From: an uncultured Pirellula sp. | GTDB taxonomy: Bacteria; Planctomycetota; Planctomycetia; Pirellulales; Pirellulaceae | Assembly (NCBI GenBank): GCA_903892355.1 | Contig: CAITIE010000058.1 | Location: 1 to 64,000 of the forward strand | Length of the DNA: 64,000 nucleotides | Direction of reading: 5' to 3' | Part shown: piece by piece, positions 44,566 to 52,616 of the stretch | Layout of the letters: the number at the start of each line of letters is the position of its first letter | How positions within the stretch are numbered: position 1 is the first letter of the stretch | Program-made: the position numbers and the translations under genes | The notes under the pieces: generated by a model | The model's input: the letters and a program-made list of their open reading frames with translations, nothing else | Told to the model about the DNA's origin: nothing | Databases searched by the model: none

Positions 44566-45282
44566 ATGTTCCGTAAACCGATCCATTCTTTCTTGGCATT
44601 CGCCCTAGTGAGCAGTGCGTCGTTGCTATCCGTTGCGGAGAACTTGGGTCAAGACGCCTCAAAATCGCCGGTCGTGCGCAATGAAAACCCGAACGGGCTA
44701 CCTGTTCCGAGCGGAGACGGCTGGGTTTCGCTCTTCAACGGAACCAATTTCGACGGTTGGCAACAAAAAAACGGTTGGGCTGTTTATCGCGTCGATCAAG
44801 GAACAGTCCACGGACTTACCTCCAAAAACAGTCCTAATTCATTCCTTTGCACGACAAAAGATTACTCCGATTTTGAATTGAAGTTCGAAGTCAAAGTACA
44901 CAATGAATTGAACTCAGGAGTGCAGATCCGGTCCAAGAGTCTAACTGACAAGGACAATGGCCGAGTGCATGGCCCTCAAGTTGAAATCGAAGCAAGCCCT
45001 GGCGAAGCTGGATATGTGTATGGTGAAGCCACTGGCCGCAATTGGATCTCGCCGACACAACCACCCCACTCGCATCTCAAAAACAATGAATGGAACCAAT
45101 ACCACATCCGGGCCAAGGGCAAGAGGATCCAAACGTGGATAAACGGAAAACTGATCGAAGACATGACCGACCCGCTCTCGCACGACTCCGGATTCATCGG
45201 CCTTCAAGTTCACGGGATCGGACCCGATCAGGGCCCGTTCGACGTCCAGTGGCGGAATATTGAAATCCGTGAACTGAAGTAA
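44566..45282 (+). CDS. Exported DUF1080 protein
   Basis: 238 residues with a signal peptide (SFLAFALVSSASLLSVAENL). The mature part opens with WVSLFNGTNFDGWQQKNG, the DUF1080 hallmark, and contains NSGVQIRSKSL and IGLQVHGIG. Same family as the protein at 15693-16379 but more divergent, with a histidine-containing insert (PPHSHLKNNEWN). Proposed functions are binding or hydrolysis of modified glycosides outside the cytoplasm. It is divergent from hemB with 114 bp between starts and precedes the cytochrome c gene after 158 bp. Confidence 0.88.
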   Translation: MFRKPIHSFLAFALVSSASLLSVAENLGQDASKSPVVRNENPNGLPVPSGDGWVSLFNGTNFDGWQQKNGWAVYRVDQGTVHGLTSKNSPNSFLCTTKDYSDFELKFEVKVHNELNSGVQIRSKSLTDKDNGRVHGPQVEIEASPGEAGYVYGEATGRNWISPTQPPHSHLKNNEWNQYHIRAKGKRIQTWINGKLIEDMTDPLSHDSGFIGLQVHGIGPDQGPFDVQWRNIEIRELK

Positions 45283-45440
45283 CCGACGTAACAAAACGAA
45301 GTAATTGGGGGTAACTCCATCGCTCGGGTTTGAACAGGTTTTCATCAAGAACTAATTACCAATAACTAGATGGTCATGGACGTGCGGATAGTGAGTCACG
45401 CTGCAGTCCACGACCCCAATCACGATCGCTAGCAATTCGT

Positions 45441-46694
45441 ATGAAGAAATCCATGAATCACCGTGCGTTTGCACTCGCGACCGGTCTATGCACCATCGCA
45501 GCCACTACGATGGGCTGCCGAGATGCGAACTCGGTTCCGGTGGCTTCTCACGAACCGAATTACCTCTTCTCAAAAGCGATGGAAATCAAAGAGGAGGTGG
45601 AACTCAATGAGTCACTGTTCCAAACGAAGGATCTGCTTACTGAGTGGTTTGGGACACCGGACAATCCGAAGATTCCGGAGTTGCTCAAGGACGGAGATTA
45701 CGCGGACCTCTTCAGCGAAGAGAATTTGAAACTCGCTGCTGGCACTGCGACCAATCCGGGATTGTACGCGTCGCAGCAGTGCGTGTCGTGCCACGGCCCT
45801 ACAGGCCAAGGCCGCGGTCCGGTGGCAGCCAGCCAAGATCCCTATCCTCGCGATTTCCGCGCGGGGATTTTCAAATTCAAAGGCACCCCACTCGCTGCCA
45901 AACCTCGCAAGGAAGATATCGCACGCGTTCTGAAGCAGGGCCTATCCGGGACTCAGATGCCGATCTTCGACAAGCTCTCGGACCAACAGATCAGTGCGTT
46001 AGTCGATTACGTCGTTTTCTTAAGTATCCGTGGGGATGTTGAAAGACGACTGCTTCGTAACGCTTCTTCCAACGATGGGAAGCTGGACGAAATCAAGGAC
46101 GCCGCGGAAGAGGCGTTGACCCAAATCGCAGACCGTTGGGTAGCTGCCGAAGATTCTTTTGAGGAGTTTCCCGATCCCGAGATTCCACTCGTAGGTGCGG
46201 TCGCATCCGACGACGCAGCCCTCGCGCAATCCATCGAGAAAGGAAAAGAGCTTTTCCGAACCACCAACTGCGCGCAATGCCACGGTCTCGAAGCCAATGG
46301 TATAGGCACGAAACCACCGGACTACGACAATTGGACTAAGGAATGGACCGTCGATATCAACATCGCACCGACCAACGTCGATGAGTTGGTACCACTGATG
46401 GCGTTAGGGGGAATGAAACCGCAAATCATCAAGCCTCGAAATATCGTCGAAGGCCATCTGCGAGGAGGCCGCTCACCAATGGATATCTATCGTCGCATTC
46501 GGTATGGAATCCCAGGTGGTCCGATGCCCGCTGCCGCGATCGTGCAATCGCGCGATGAGCAAGGTTTGCTCGAGGAAGACCTCTGGCATTTGGTCAATTA
46601 CGTGCTATCCATCGCTCGAGTCCCCCCGCCGCCTGTTTCTGCTCAACCTGACGGCCAGACCGAAGGGCAAAAAGTAGCCCAATCCACTCCTTGA
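45441..46694 (+). CDS. Di-haem cytochrome c lipoprotein
   Basis: 417 residues. The leader ends at Cys26 in ATTMGC, a lipobox-like site, so it is probably a lipoprotein anchored at the outer face of the inner membrane. Two class I haem sites are clear: CVSCH (Cys115, Cys118, His119) and CAQCH (Cys278, Cys281, His282). Distal Met ligands may be in GTQMPIFDKL and MPAAAIV. The double cytochrome c fold suggests electron transfer to or from a membrane complex. The genes of an oxidase or quinol complex are not in this window. A sigma-factor gene follows after 73 bp. Confidence 0.9.
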   Translation: MKKSMNHRAFALATGLCTIAATTMGCRDANSVPVASHEPNYLFSKAMEIKEEVELNESLFQTKDLLTEWFGTPDNPKIPELLKDGDYADLFSEENLKLAAGTATNPGLYASQQCVSCHGPTGQGRGPVAASQDPYPRDFRAGIFKFKGTPLAAKPRKEDIARVLKQGLSGTQMPIFDKLSDQQISALVDYVVFLSIRGDVERRLLRNASSNDGKLDEIKDAAEEALTQIADRWVAAEDSFEEFPDPEIPLVGAVASDDAALAQSIEKGKELFRTTNCAQCHGLEANGIGTKPPDYDNWTKEWTVDINIAPTNVDELVPLMALGGMKPQIIKPRNIVEGHLRGGRSPMDIYRRIRYGIPGGPMPAAAIVQSRDEQGLLEEDLWHLVNYVLSIARVPPPPVSAQPDGQTEGQKVAQSTP

Positions 46695-46767
46695 TCATGA
46701 CTCGTCATTGTCCAGGATTGCGTCCCAGTCGATCGACAAAAAACCGAATTTCCAGACACCGCAACCG

Positions 46768-47400
46768 ATGCTACATGATTCCAAAGACAAGCTGATTGCG
46801 GCGAAGGCAGGCGACGAAGCGGCCAAAGGCGAATTGTTGAATCGATTTCGCCCCTACCTTAATGTCATCGCTCATCGACTCCTCGACAACCGCATCCAAG
46901 GTCGACTCGATCACGCCGACGTGGTCCAGGTTACCTACCTTGAGGCCTCACGCGACTTCGGCGATTTCAATGGCGAGTCTGTCGAATCGCTGTTGGCTTG
47001 GTTGCGCAACATTTTGAAGAACAACGTCGCAACGGCGCATCAGGAACATCTCGCAACACAGAAACGCTCTGCGAGGCGGGAGGTCGATCTAGGAGCCAAA
47101 GGGAAAACCGATGATAGCGCACCGGGAATCGAGAACATCCTCCCATCCGAGGCGTCATCCCCGAGCCAGCGCATCATGAAGAGCGAAGCTGCAGCAGTGC
47201 TCGCGCTGTGCCTGGAAAAAATTCCCGACACGCAGCGAGAAGCGATCCGGATGAGGTACTTGGAAGGCATGTCCCTCAAAGACATCTCAGATCGGATGGG
47301 CAAATCAGAAATGGCCGTCGCAGGATTATTAAAGCGTGGGCTGCAGGGACTTCGAGAGGCGATGCAAGCGTTGCAGTCAAGCCTCAGTTCGTTGATGTAG
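46768..47400 (+). CDS. Sigma-70 family (ECF-like) RNA polymerase sigma factor
   Basis: 210 residues from the ATG at 46768, chosen because the upstream TTG at 46708 would add 20 residues with no family likeness. Region 2 is seen in HADVVQVTYLEASRDFGDF; region 4 is a helix-turn-helix in EGMSLKDISDRMGKSEMAVAG preceded by IPDTQREAIRMRYL. The 50-residue charged linker between them is typical of planctomycete ECF-type factors. No anti-sigma gene is adjacent. It is downstream of the cytochrome gene and convergent with rpsA. Confidence 0.92.
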   Translation: MLHDSKDKLIAAKAGDEAAKGELLNRFRPYLNVIAHRLLDNRIQGRLDHADVVQVTYLEASRDFGDFNGESVESLLAWLRNILKNNVATAHQEHLATQKRSARREVDLGAKGKTDDSAPGIENILPSEASSPSQRIMKSEAAAVLALCLEKIPDTQREAIRMRYLEGMSLKDISDRMGKSEMAVAGLLKRGLQGLREAMQALQSSLSSLM

Positions 47401-47412
47401 ACCACGCCGATC

Positions 47413-47459
47413 GTTGCGGCAGCAAGGATCGCTGCGGCAGCAAGGATTGTTGCCGCAAC
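47413..47459. terminator. Bidirectional hairpin between sigma factor and rpsA, with nested tandem repeat
   Basis: Perfect 9-bp arms GTTGCGGCA (47413-47421) and TGCCGCAAC (47451-47459) enclose a loop that holds part of an 18-bp tandem repeat (TGCGGCAGCAAGGAT units, starting near 47415 and 47433). Placed between convergent genes, it can serve as terminator on both strands, but it lacks a clear T-tract on either side. Confidence 0.5.
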
Positions 47460-47532
47460 TCAGCCATTCCTGGTGCGTCGCGGACATCCATACTAACGCG
47501 GGGATCTTAGGTTCGGTTGCGATCGGTTGAAC

Positions 47533-49212
47533 TTAGAGTTTCAAGCCGAACAGTTCCCCGCCGTTCGAACCGGTTCCACCTCGAAGTTGCCCCTGATATT
47601 TCTTTACAGCGACCTCTCGCTTGACCTCCTCGGGTTCCGGAGCGGCGGCGGTTTTCGAACCTTCCGGTTTGGCTTGCGTGGCCTTCAGCGACAGGCCGAT
47701 CCTTTGAGCATTGCGATCTACCGTCAGGATTTTGACTTCGACTTCTTGGCCTTCTTGGATGACCTGGGAGACGTTGTTGACCCGGCGATGCGCGAGTTCC
47801 GAAATATGAATCAGTCCTTCGATGCCGGTAGCGAGCTTGACAAAAGCACCGAAATTCGCGAGCCGTGAAACGGTACCGCGTACTGTTGATCCTGCTGGAA
47901 AGCGGGCTTCGGCATCGTTCCATGGGTCGTCTTGAAGCGATCGGTAGGACAGAGAGATCTTGCCGGTCTTTGGATCGAATTTTTCAATTCGAACCTGCAC
48001 TTTATCTCCCTCTTTGATCACCTCACTCGGGTGTTTAATCTTTTCCCACGACAATTGGCTGACGTGGATCAACCCATCGAGGCCACCGATGTCGACGAAG
48101 GCTCCGAAATCCATAACCTTGCGAACGACACCGTCGCAAAGTTGGCCGATTTCGAGGCTTGCCAACCGCTCGGCTTTCTTTGCCTGTTTCTCCCGCTCCA
48201 GGACGGCGCGGTGGGACAATACCAAATTACCTCGGCGAGGATTTGATTCGGTAATGATGCACAAGAGCTTTTGGCCGATGTAGTCGGCGGCCGACTCGAT
48301 GCGAAACTCCGACAATTGGCTGATAGGGATGAAGCCGCGAATATTGCCAACCTTGCACTCGACCCCTCCGGTGTTCGCACTCTCGATCTTGGCTTCTACG
48401 ACGGCTCCTTCCTCGAGATCGCCCCAGTCGGATGCCGAGATGGCTTCGCCGGGGATCGCCAATTCGTAGAGCCCTTCGTCGGCGTTGAAGGAGCGGATTA
48501 CGATGTCGATGGATTGCCCTTCGGTTGGCATATCGGTGAACTGCAGCAACGGGACCACCCCTTCGTTGGGACCACCGAGGCTGACGAAGACGTTCTGGTT
48601 GTGAATCTTGATCACACGAGCTTGGTAGCGTCCACCGGTTTCGAGGCCGACACCCACTCGACCGGTTTTCTCACCGATCATCAAGCTATTCAAATCGGCG
48701 CCCGCGAGTGCTGCTTCGAGTTCGGAGTCCTCGCTCGAGTCGCGATTCCTCAGGTTAGGGACTGGAACCTTCGGAGCTACGGGGGCGGAGTCCTTGTTCG
48801 ATCGGTATCGCGGCGCGAGTGCTTCGGCGTCGATTTTCTCTGGCGTTGTAGTCAAGTCGACGGTGTCACCGGTCGTTCCTGCGGCGGCTGGATCTCCTGG
48901 TGCTCCTTGTGGGCCTTTCGGGCCAGGCCCTTTGGGTGAGCCACCGCGTCGTTTCTTGTCACGATGCTCCCGATCCCCCATCGGTTTTTGTGATTGTTCC
49001 TGGACCATTCGCATCCGACGAAGACTCTCAAGATTGATCGGGCCGCCAGCCGCTCGCGGTTCCGTGCTGGTGGCACCCGATTGCACGACGGAGCCTGCAG
49101 ACGCAGCATCCAGAGCGGAGTCTGAGGAAGGATTCTCCAAAGGGGCATCGCCTGTGGCTGGAACAGTCGGCGAAAGTCCTTGAGTGTTTCCGGAATCGAG
49201 AGGATCAACCAT
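47533..49212 (-). CDS. rpsA: 30S ribosomal protein S1 with long low-complexity N-terminus
   Basis: 559 residues from the ATG at 49210-49212; the open frame continues upstream but without family likeness. Four S1 RNA-binding domains are visible: about 194-254, 268-335, 356-425 (GVVRKVMDFGAFVDIGGLDG) and 440-512 (GTVSRLANFGAFVKLATGIE). The first 190 residues are low-complexity and acidic/proline-rich, including a short collagen-like GXY run (GPKGPQGAPGDP at 98-109). E. coli S1 has six domains; four-domain S1 is usual in several other phyla. Binds mRNA and the 30S subunit for initiation. Confidence 0.92.
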   Translation of the reverse strand: MVDPLDSGNTQGLSPTVPATGDAPLENPSSDSALDAASAGSVVQSGATSTEPRAAGGPINLESLRRMRMVQEQSQKPMGDREHRDKKRRGGSPKGPGPKGPQGAPGDPAAAGTTGDTVDLTTTPEKIDAEALAPRYRSNKDSAPVAPKVPVPNLRNRDSSEDSELEAALAGADLNSLMIGEKTGRVGVGLETGGRYQARVIKIHNQNVFVSLGGPNEGVVPLLQFTDMPTEGQSIDIVIRSFNADEGLYELAIPGEAISASDWGDLEEGAVVEAKIESANTGGVECKVGNIRGFIPISQLSEFRIESAADYIGQKLLCIITESNPRRGNLVLSHRAVLEREKQAKKAERLASLEIGQLCDGVVRKVMDFGAFVDIGGLDGLIHVSQLSWEKIKHPSEVIKEGDKVQVRIEKFDPKTGKISLSYRSLQDDPWNDAEARFPAGSTVRGTVSRLANFGAFVKLATGIEGLIHISELAHRRVNNVSQVIQEGQEVEVKILTVDRNAQRIGLSLKATQAKPEGSKTAAAPEPEEVKREVAVKKYQGQLRGGTGSNGGELFGLKL

Positions 49213-49676
49213 GAGCGATAACCAAGTGAGGGCTATGTGGAAATTGAGGGAGAAAACGTATGTGTAGTGTAACAATGGCCAATGAAGTTGCCAGCCGTTT
49301 CCGACGATGCACATTCATGCCAAAACAGAAGTATCGGACGCCATCATCCAATAAAAATGTAGCTATTCGCCAGCAATCACCGCCTTGTCTTCCCACTAAA
49401 TACGCCCTTTTCAGTCTGCAACATGGGCTAGGCACTCGTCTGTAGCAAATGCGCCGGTTGTCCGACTGGGTTGGCTGATTAGGCTTTTTGTCGCGAATGG
49501 GATGACCCCGGTTACAGGAACGCACCGCTCGGATATCCTTTTGAGTGGGGTGGGTTCCAGGAATCCTAGGTTCTGGAACCAGTCGTTAGACCGGCCCTGA
49601 TGAACTCCGATAATACAATGCCGGCTAAACCATACTCCCCTTCCCGTGGACCAGACACCTATCCAAAGAAACCTTA
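49213..49676. other. 464-bp region between divergent rpsA and TerC gene
   Basis: It must hold promoters of both genes. A strong dyad lies at 49553-49580: 8-bp perfect arms GGTTCCAG / CTGGAACC around a 12-nt spacer, about 97 bp upstream of the TerC start. A TAATAC at about 49610 could be a -10 box, but no good -35 partner is seen. TerC homologues in other bacteria can be controlled by manganese or pH riboswitches; I do not see the known riboswitch sequence here. Confidence 0.5.
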
Positions 49677-50783
49677 ATGCAGATCCCCTTCCTATCCTTC
49701 CCCCTCGCCCTGAACTTGTTTGGGCAAAGTGTCGAATCCGCCGACCTGATCGTGGTCGGACTGTTGATACTTCTGGAGGGATTGCTTTCGATCGACAACG
49801 CGCTCGTGCTGGGGATGTTGGCGAAGCGATTGCCCAAGCACATGCGTTCGCGTGCGCTGTCGTACGGGCTGATCGGTGCCTTCGTATTTCGCGTAATCGC
49901 GATTTTGACCTCGGCGTATCTGCTCCAATGGACCTTCGTCAAATTCATCGGTGGAGCGTATTTGGTGTATATAGCAGTCAAGCACCTCTTCCTCGATGAA
50001 GCGGACGGCAATGAAGAAAAAGTGGTGCTCGACGACGAAGGTCAACCAGCGTTGGTCGATGCGACCACGGGTGAAAAGCTCGATATCGATCGGGAAAATA
50101 TCGAGATCGAACAACGGGTTCCGATCGCTGCTGCATTGGTGACTGAGGAACCCGAACAATCCAACGCGATGCCTCTGATGCCGAGCGAATCCGCGGTTTG
50201 CGATGTACCAGCTCGCAACCAAGCCCTGTTCTGGCGAACGGTACTGGTCATCGAGTTGACCGATATTGCGTTTGCTGTCGATTCGATTCTTGCCGCGATG
50301 GCTCTCGCAGGCTCCAGGCAAGATAAGCTGTGGGTTGTGGTTACCGGTGGGATCCTCGGCGTGGTGCTGATGCGATTCGCGGCTGCCCTCTTCGTCAAGC
50401 TTCTCGAGAAGTATCCCCGCTTTGAAACTTCAGCGTACCTGCTGGTCGTGATCATCGGCTTGAAGCTGCTTGCCGACTGGGCATTCAATAGCGATTGGAG
50501 CTTTGGTGCAGCGGATTGGCTCGGCAGCTGGAAAGAATTTTGGAGTGGGGTCGAGCAATTCCGTTTATCTTGCGTCCACGCGTACGAACAATGGTTGGAT
50601 ACCTCATGGCCTTTCGGTCGAAGCGAGGATGTCCATGTCGAAGGGATCAAGCACATTCCGCACCTACTGAACTTCCATGATTTCCGTCGACCTGAATGCT
50701 CAGGTTTCTGGATCATCATGATGTCATGCTTCCTCTATGGATTCATGCCCCGGAAGAACGATTCCAAGAGTTCCAGCACCTAG
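49677..50783 (+). CDS. TerC-family integral membrane protein
   Basis: 368 residues with seven to nine membrane segments. The TerC hallmarks are LLEGLLSIDNALVLGMLA at about 32-49 and, in the second half, VIELTDIAFAVDSILAAMAL; both acidic residues of the SIDN/AVDS motifs are present and are thought to bind metal. A charged loop of about 90 residues (around 118-190) separates the two halves. Family members export manganese (Alx, MeeF/MeeY) or act in tellurite resistance; no ter cluster is nearby, so metal export is the more likely role. It is 33 bp upstream of ispD. Confidence 0.92.
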   Translation: MQIPFLSFPLALNLFGQSVESADLIVVGLLILLEGLLSIDNALVLGMLAKRLPKHMRSRALSYGLIGAFVFRVIAILTSAYLLQWTFVKFIGGAYLVYIAVKHLFLDEADGNEEKVVLDDEGQPALVDATTGEKLDIDRENIEIEQRVPIAAALVTEEPEQSNAMPLMPSESAVCDVPARNQALFWRTVLVIELTDIAFAVDSILAAMALAGSRQDKLWVVVTGGILGVVLMRFAAALFVKLLEKYPRFETSAYLLVVIIGLKLLADWAFNSDWSFGAADWLGSWKEFWSGVEQFRLSCVHAYEQWLDTSWPFGRSEDVHVEGIKHIPHLLNFHDFRRPECSGFWIIMMSCFLYGFMPRKNDSKSSST

Positions 50784-50816
50784 GCACCGTTCCACCTTTT
50801 CTGTAGCAGAAAATCC

Positions 50817-51527
50817 ATGAAAGACGTTGCTATCATTTTGGCTGCTGCCGGCAAAAGCACCCGATTCAACGACCCCTTTCAGAAAAAAGTCTACACGACG
50901 ATTCAGGGCAAGCCGGTCTGGCAATACAGCGCGCAGCTATTCGCCGATCATCCACGTGTGGCCCAGATCATCATGACTATCGCGTTCGAAGACAAAACGA
51001 TGGTTCAGGAGAAATTCGCCGGCAATCTGACGATGCTCGGCGTTGAGGTCGTGATTGGTGGAGATGAACGGTATCAAAGTGTGCGCAACGCGCTCGAGAG
51101 AATAAAGCCGGGGATTCGCCTCGTGGGAATTCACGATGCAGCACGACCATGCTTGAGCAAACAATCGCTCAACCAAGTCATCGAAATGGCGGATCGAACG
51201 GGGGCAGCTATCCTCGCATCCCCGATCCGCGCCACCGTGAAACGCATCGATCCTAAATCACAAACCATCGCCGACACCATTTCCAGAGAGGGGCTTTGGC
51301 AAGCTCAAACACCTCAAGTGTTTCGCACCGAGCACCTGCAGAAAGCCTACTCAAAAATCCAAGGCGCACCGACCGACGATTCGCAACTCGTCGAAGCCCT
51401 CGGGATCTCCGTATCTGCCGTCGAAGGTCCCGAGACCAACCTTAAAATCACGACTAAAGACGATTTACGGACTGCCGAATCGCTCCTCAAAACACCCCAA
51501 CGTTCCCGAGACAACCCGTTCTTCTGA
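50817..51527 (+). CDS. ispD: 2-C-methyl-D-erythritol 4-phosphate cytidylyltransferase
   Basis: 236 residues, the usual length of IspD, which transfers CMP from CTP to methylerythritol phosphate in the MEP isoprenoid pathway. The nucleotide loop reads LAAAGKSTRF; further family blocks are HDAARPCLS and TVKRID, and WQAQTPQVF. It lies 33 bp after the TerC-family gene and may be co-transcribed with it. The normal partner ispF is not in the window. Confidence 0.95.
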   Translation: MKDVAIILAAAGKSTRFNDPFQKKVYTTIQGKPVWQYSAQLFADHPRVAQIIMTIAFEDKTMVQEKFAGNLTMLGVEVVIGGDERYQSVRNALERIKPGIRLVGIHDAARPCLSKQSLNQVIEMADRTGAAILASPIRATVKRIDPKSQTIADTISREGLWQAQTPQVFRTEHLQKAYSKIQGAPTDDSQLVEALGISVSAVEGPETNLKITTKDDLRTAESLLKTPQRSRDNPFF

Positions 51528-51911
51528 CGTTGTATCCCCCACCACACCCTTGCAATTGTCCAATGGTGGCACTTCGATGAAGAGGGCTTGGGGCATGCGT
51601 TGTGGCTCGCGTTAACCAACAAAATGGGGAGCCGGGAGGTTATCTGGTAGGGGGCAGTCGCGGCACCACCGGCTCAAGGCCGATTGAGGCATTACATTCT
51701 GATTGGAAATTCTGATTGGAAAACTCAACGCCATTCTGCAATCTCGCTGCCTCCCAGCGGGATCAACCTGCCCGGTTCATGGCGAACTCGCATCGAAAAT
51801 CTGCTGAAACATGGAACGACTATAGACAACCTGCTTGATTGTATACAATCTGCTTGATTTAATTTGGGGGTGGGAAGTCGGCTGACAGCAGTACAAGGTT
51901 CGCATATTTAC
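51528..51911. other. 384-bp region upstream of the GntR regulator
   Basis: No gene seen. It contains a perfect 13-bp tandem duplication (ATTCTGATTGGAA) at 51696-51721 and, near the regulator, the operator described separately. Confidence 0.6.
51826..51859 (+). promoter_or_regulatory. GntR-type operator with flanking direct repeats
   Basis: ATTGTATACAAT at 51838-51849 is a perfect 12-bp palindrome with the TTGTATACAA core typical of FadR/FCD-type GntR regulators. Two 15-bp repeats ACAACCTGCTTGATT (51826-51840) and ACAATCTGCTTGATT (51845-51859), one mismatch, lie 19 bp apart, about two helical turns. The site is 63 bp before the regulator start and probably an autoregulatory operator. Confidence 0.65.
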
Positions 51912-52607
51912 ATGCCAAAAGAAAGCACCTCAACGACTCGAGAGCCGAATCGGCCTCGTATCGTCGAAGGGATCCTAGAAGGAATCTTCAGCGGTAAATA
52001 CTCGCCAGGTGATCGGCTTGTCTCGAGCTCCCTGGCCAAGGAGTTCGGCGTTAGCCAAACACCGATTCGCGAAGCGCTCGGGACCCTCTCTGGTATGGGG
52101 GTTCTTTCGGTCAAGCCGAACTGTGGCGCGGTTGTACGGCGATTCGCTCCTCGCGAGGTGAGGGATATCTGCCAAGTCCGCTGCGCTTTGGAATGCTTAG
52201 CGATCACCACCGCTTGCGGGCGAATCCCTTTAAAATCTCTCGAGTCGCTGCACAATGAACTAACGAAGCAGTCCAAGCTCCGAGGAACCATCGGAAGGCA
52301 AGCGATCGAGGATGTCAAACGTACGGATACCCAATTGCATGATTTGGTTCGACAGCACACTCGCAATCGATTCCTAACCGACGAACTCGAGCGAATCATG
52401 ATCTTGGTCAGGGCTATCCGAGATGCCGCCTGGAATCGTCTGTTGGAAACCAAAAGCCCTGACCTCGTCTTCGTGATCCAAGAAGCTAAAGAACATTTGG
52501 CCATCGTTGACGCATTGATCCTCAATGATGCGAAACTTGCAAAGCGCGCGTTGTACGATCATCTTCGCAGCGGTACGCGATACATCGTACGAGCGGTGGA
52601 AGACTAG
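51912..52607 (+). CDS. GntR family regulator, FCD type
   Basis: 231 residues from the ATG at 51912; a longer form from 51864 is possible. The winged helix-turn-helix is near the N-terminus (SSSLAKEFGVSQTPIREALG, then LSVKPNCGAVVRRF). An FCD ligand-binding domain follows (EVRDICQVRCALECLA; TDTQLHDLVRQHTRN; EHLAIVDALILNDAKLAKRAL), which usually binds a carboxylate effector with a metal. It precedes the DUF1549/DUF1501 genes by only 9 bp and probably controls them together with itself through the upstream palindrome. Confidence 0.9.
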   Translation: MPKESTSTTREPNRPRIVEGILEGIFSGKYSPGDRLVSSSLAKEFGVSQTPIREALGTLSGMGVLSVKPNCGAVVRRFAPREVRDICQVRCALECLAITTACGRIPLKSLESLHNELTKQSKLRGTIGRQAIEDVKRTDTQLHDLVRQHTRNRFLTDELERIMILVRAIRDAAWNRLLETKSPDLVFVIQEAKEHLAIVDALILNDAKLAKRALYDHLRSGTRYIVRAVED

Positions 52608-52616
52608 GACACCAAA

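Noticed and set aside
49592-49601. CCGGCCCTGA, resembling the tRNA-Phe 3' end, as a possible second attachment site
   Set aside because: Only ten bases match, and the surrounding sequence does not; chance similarity.
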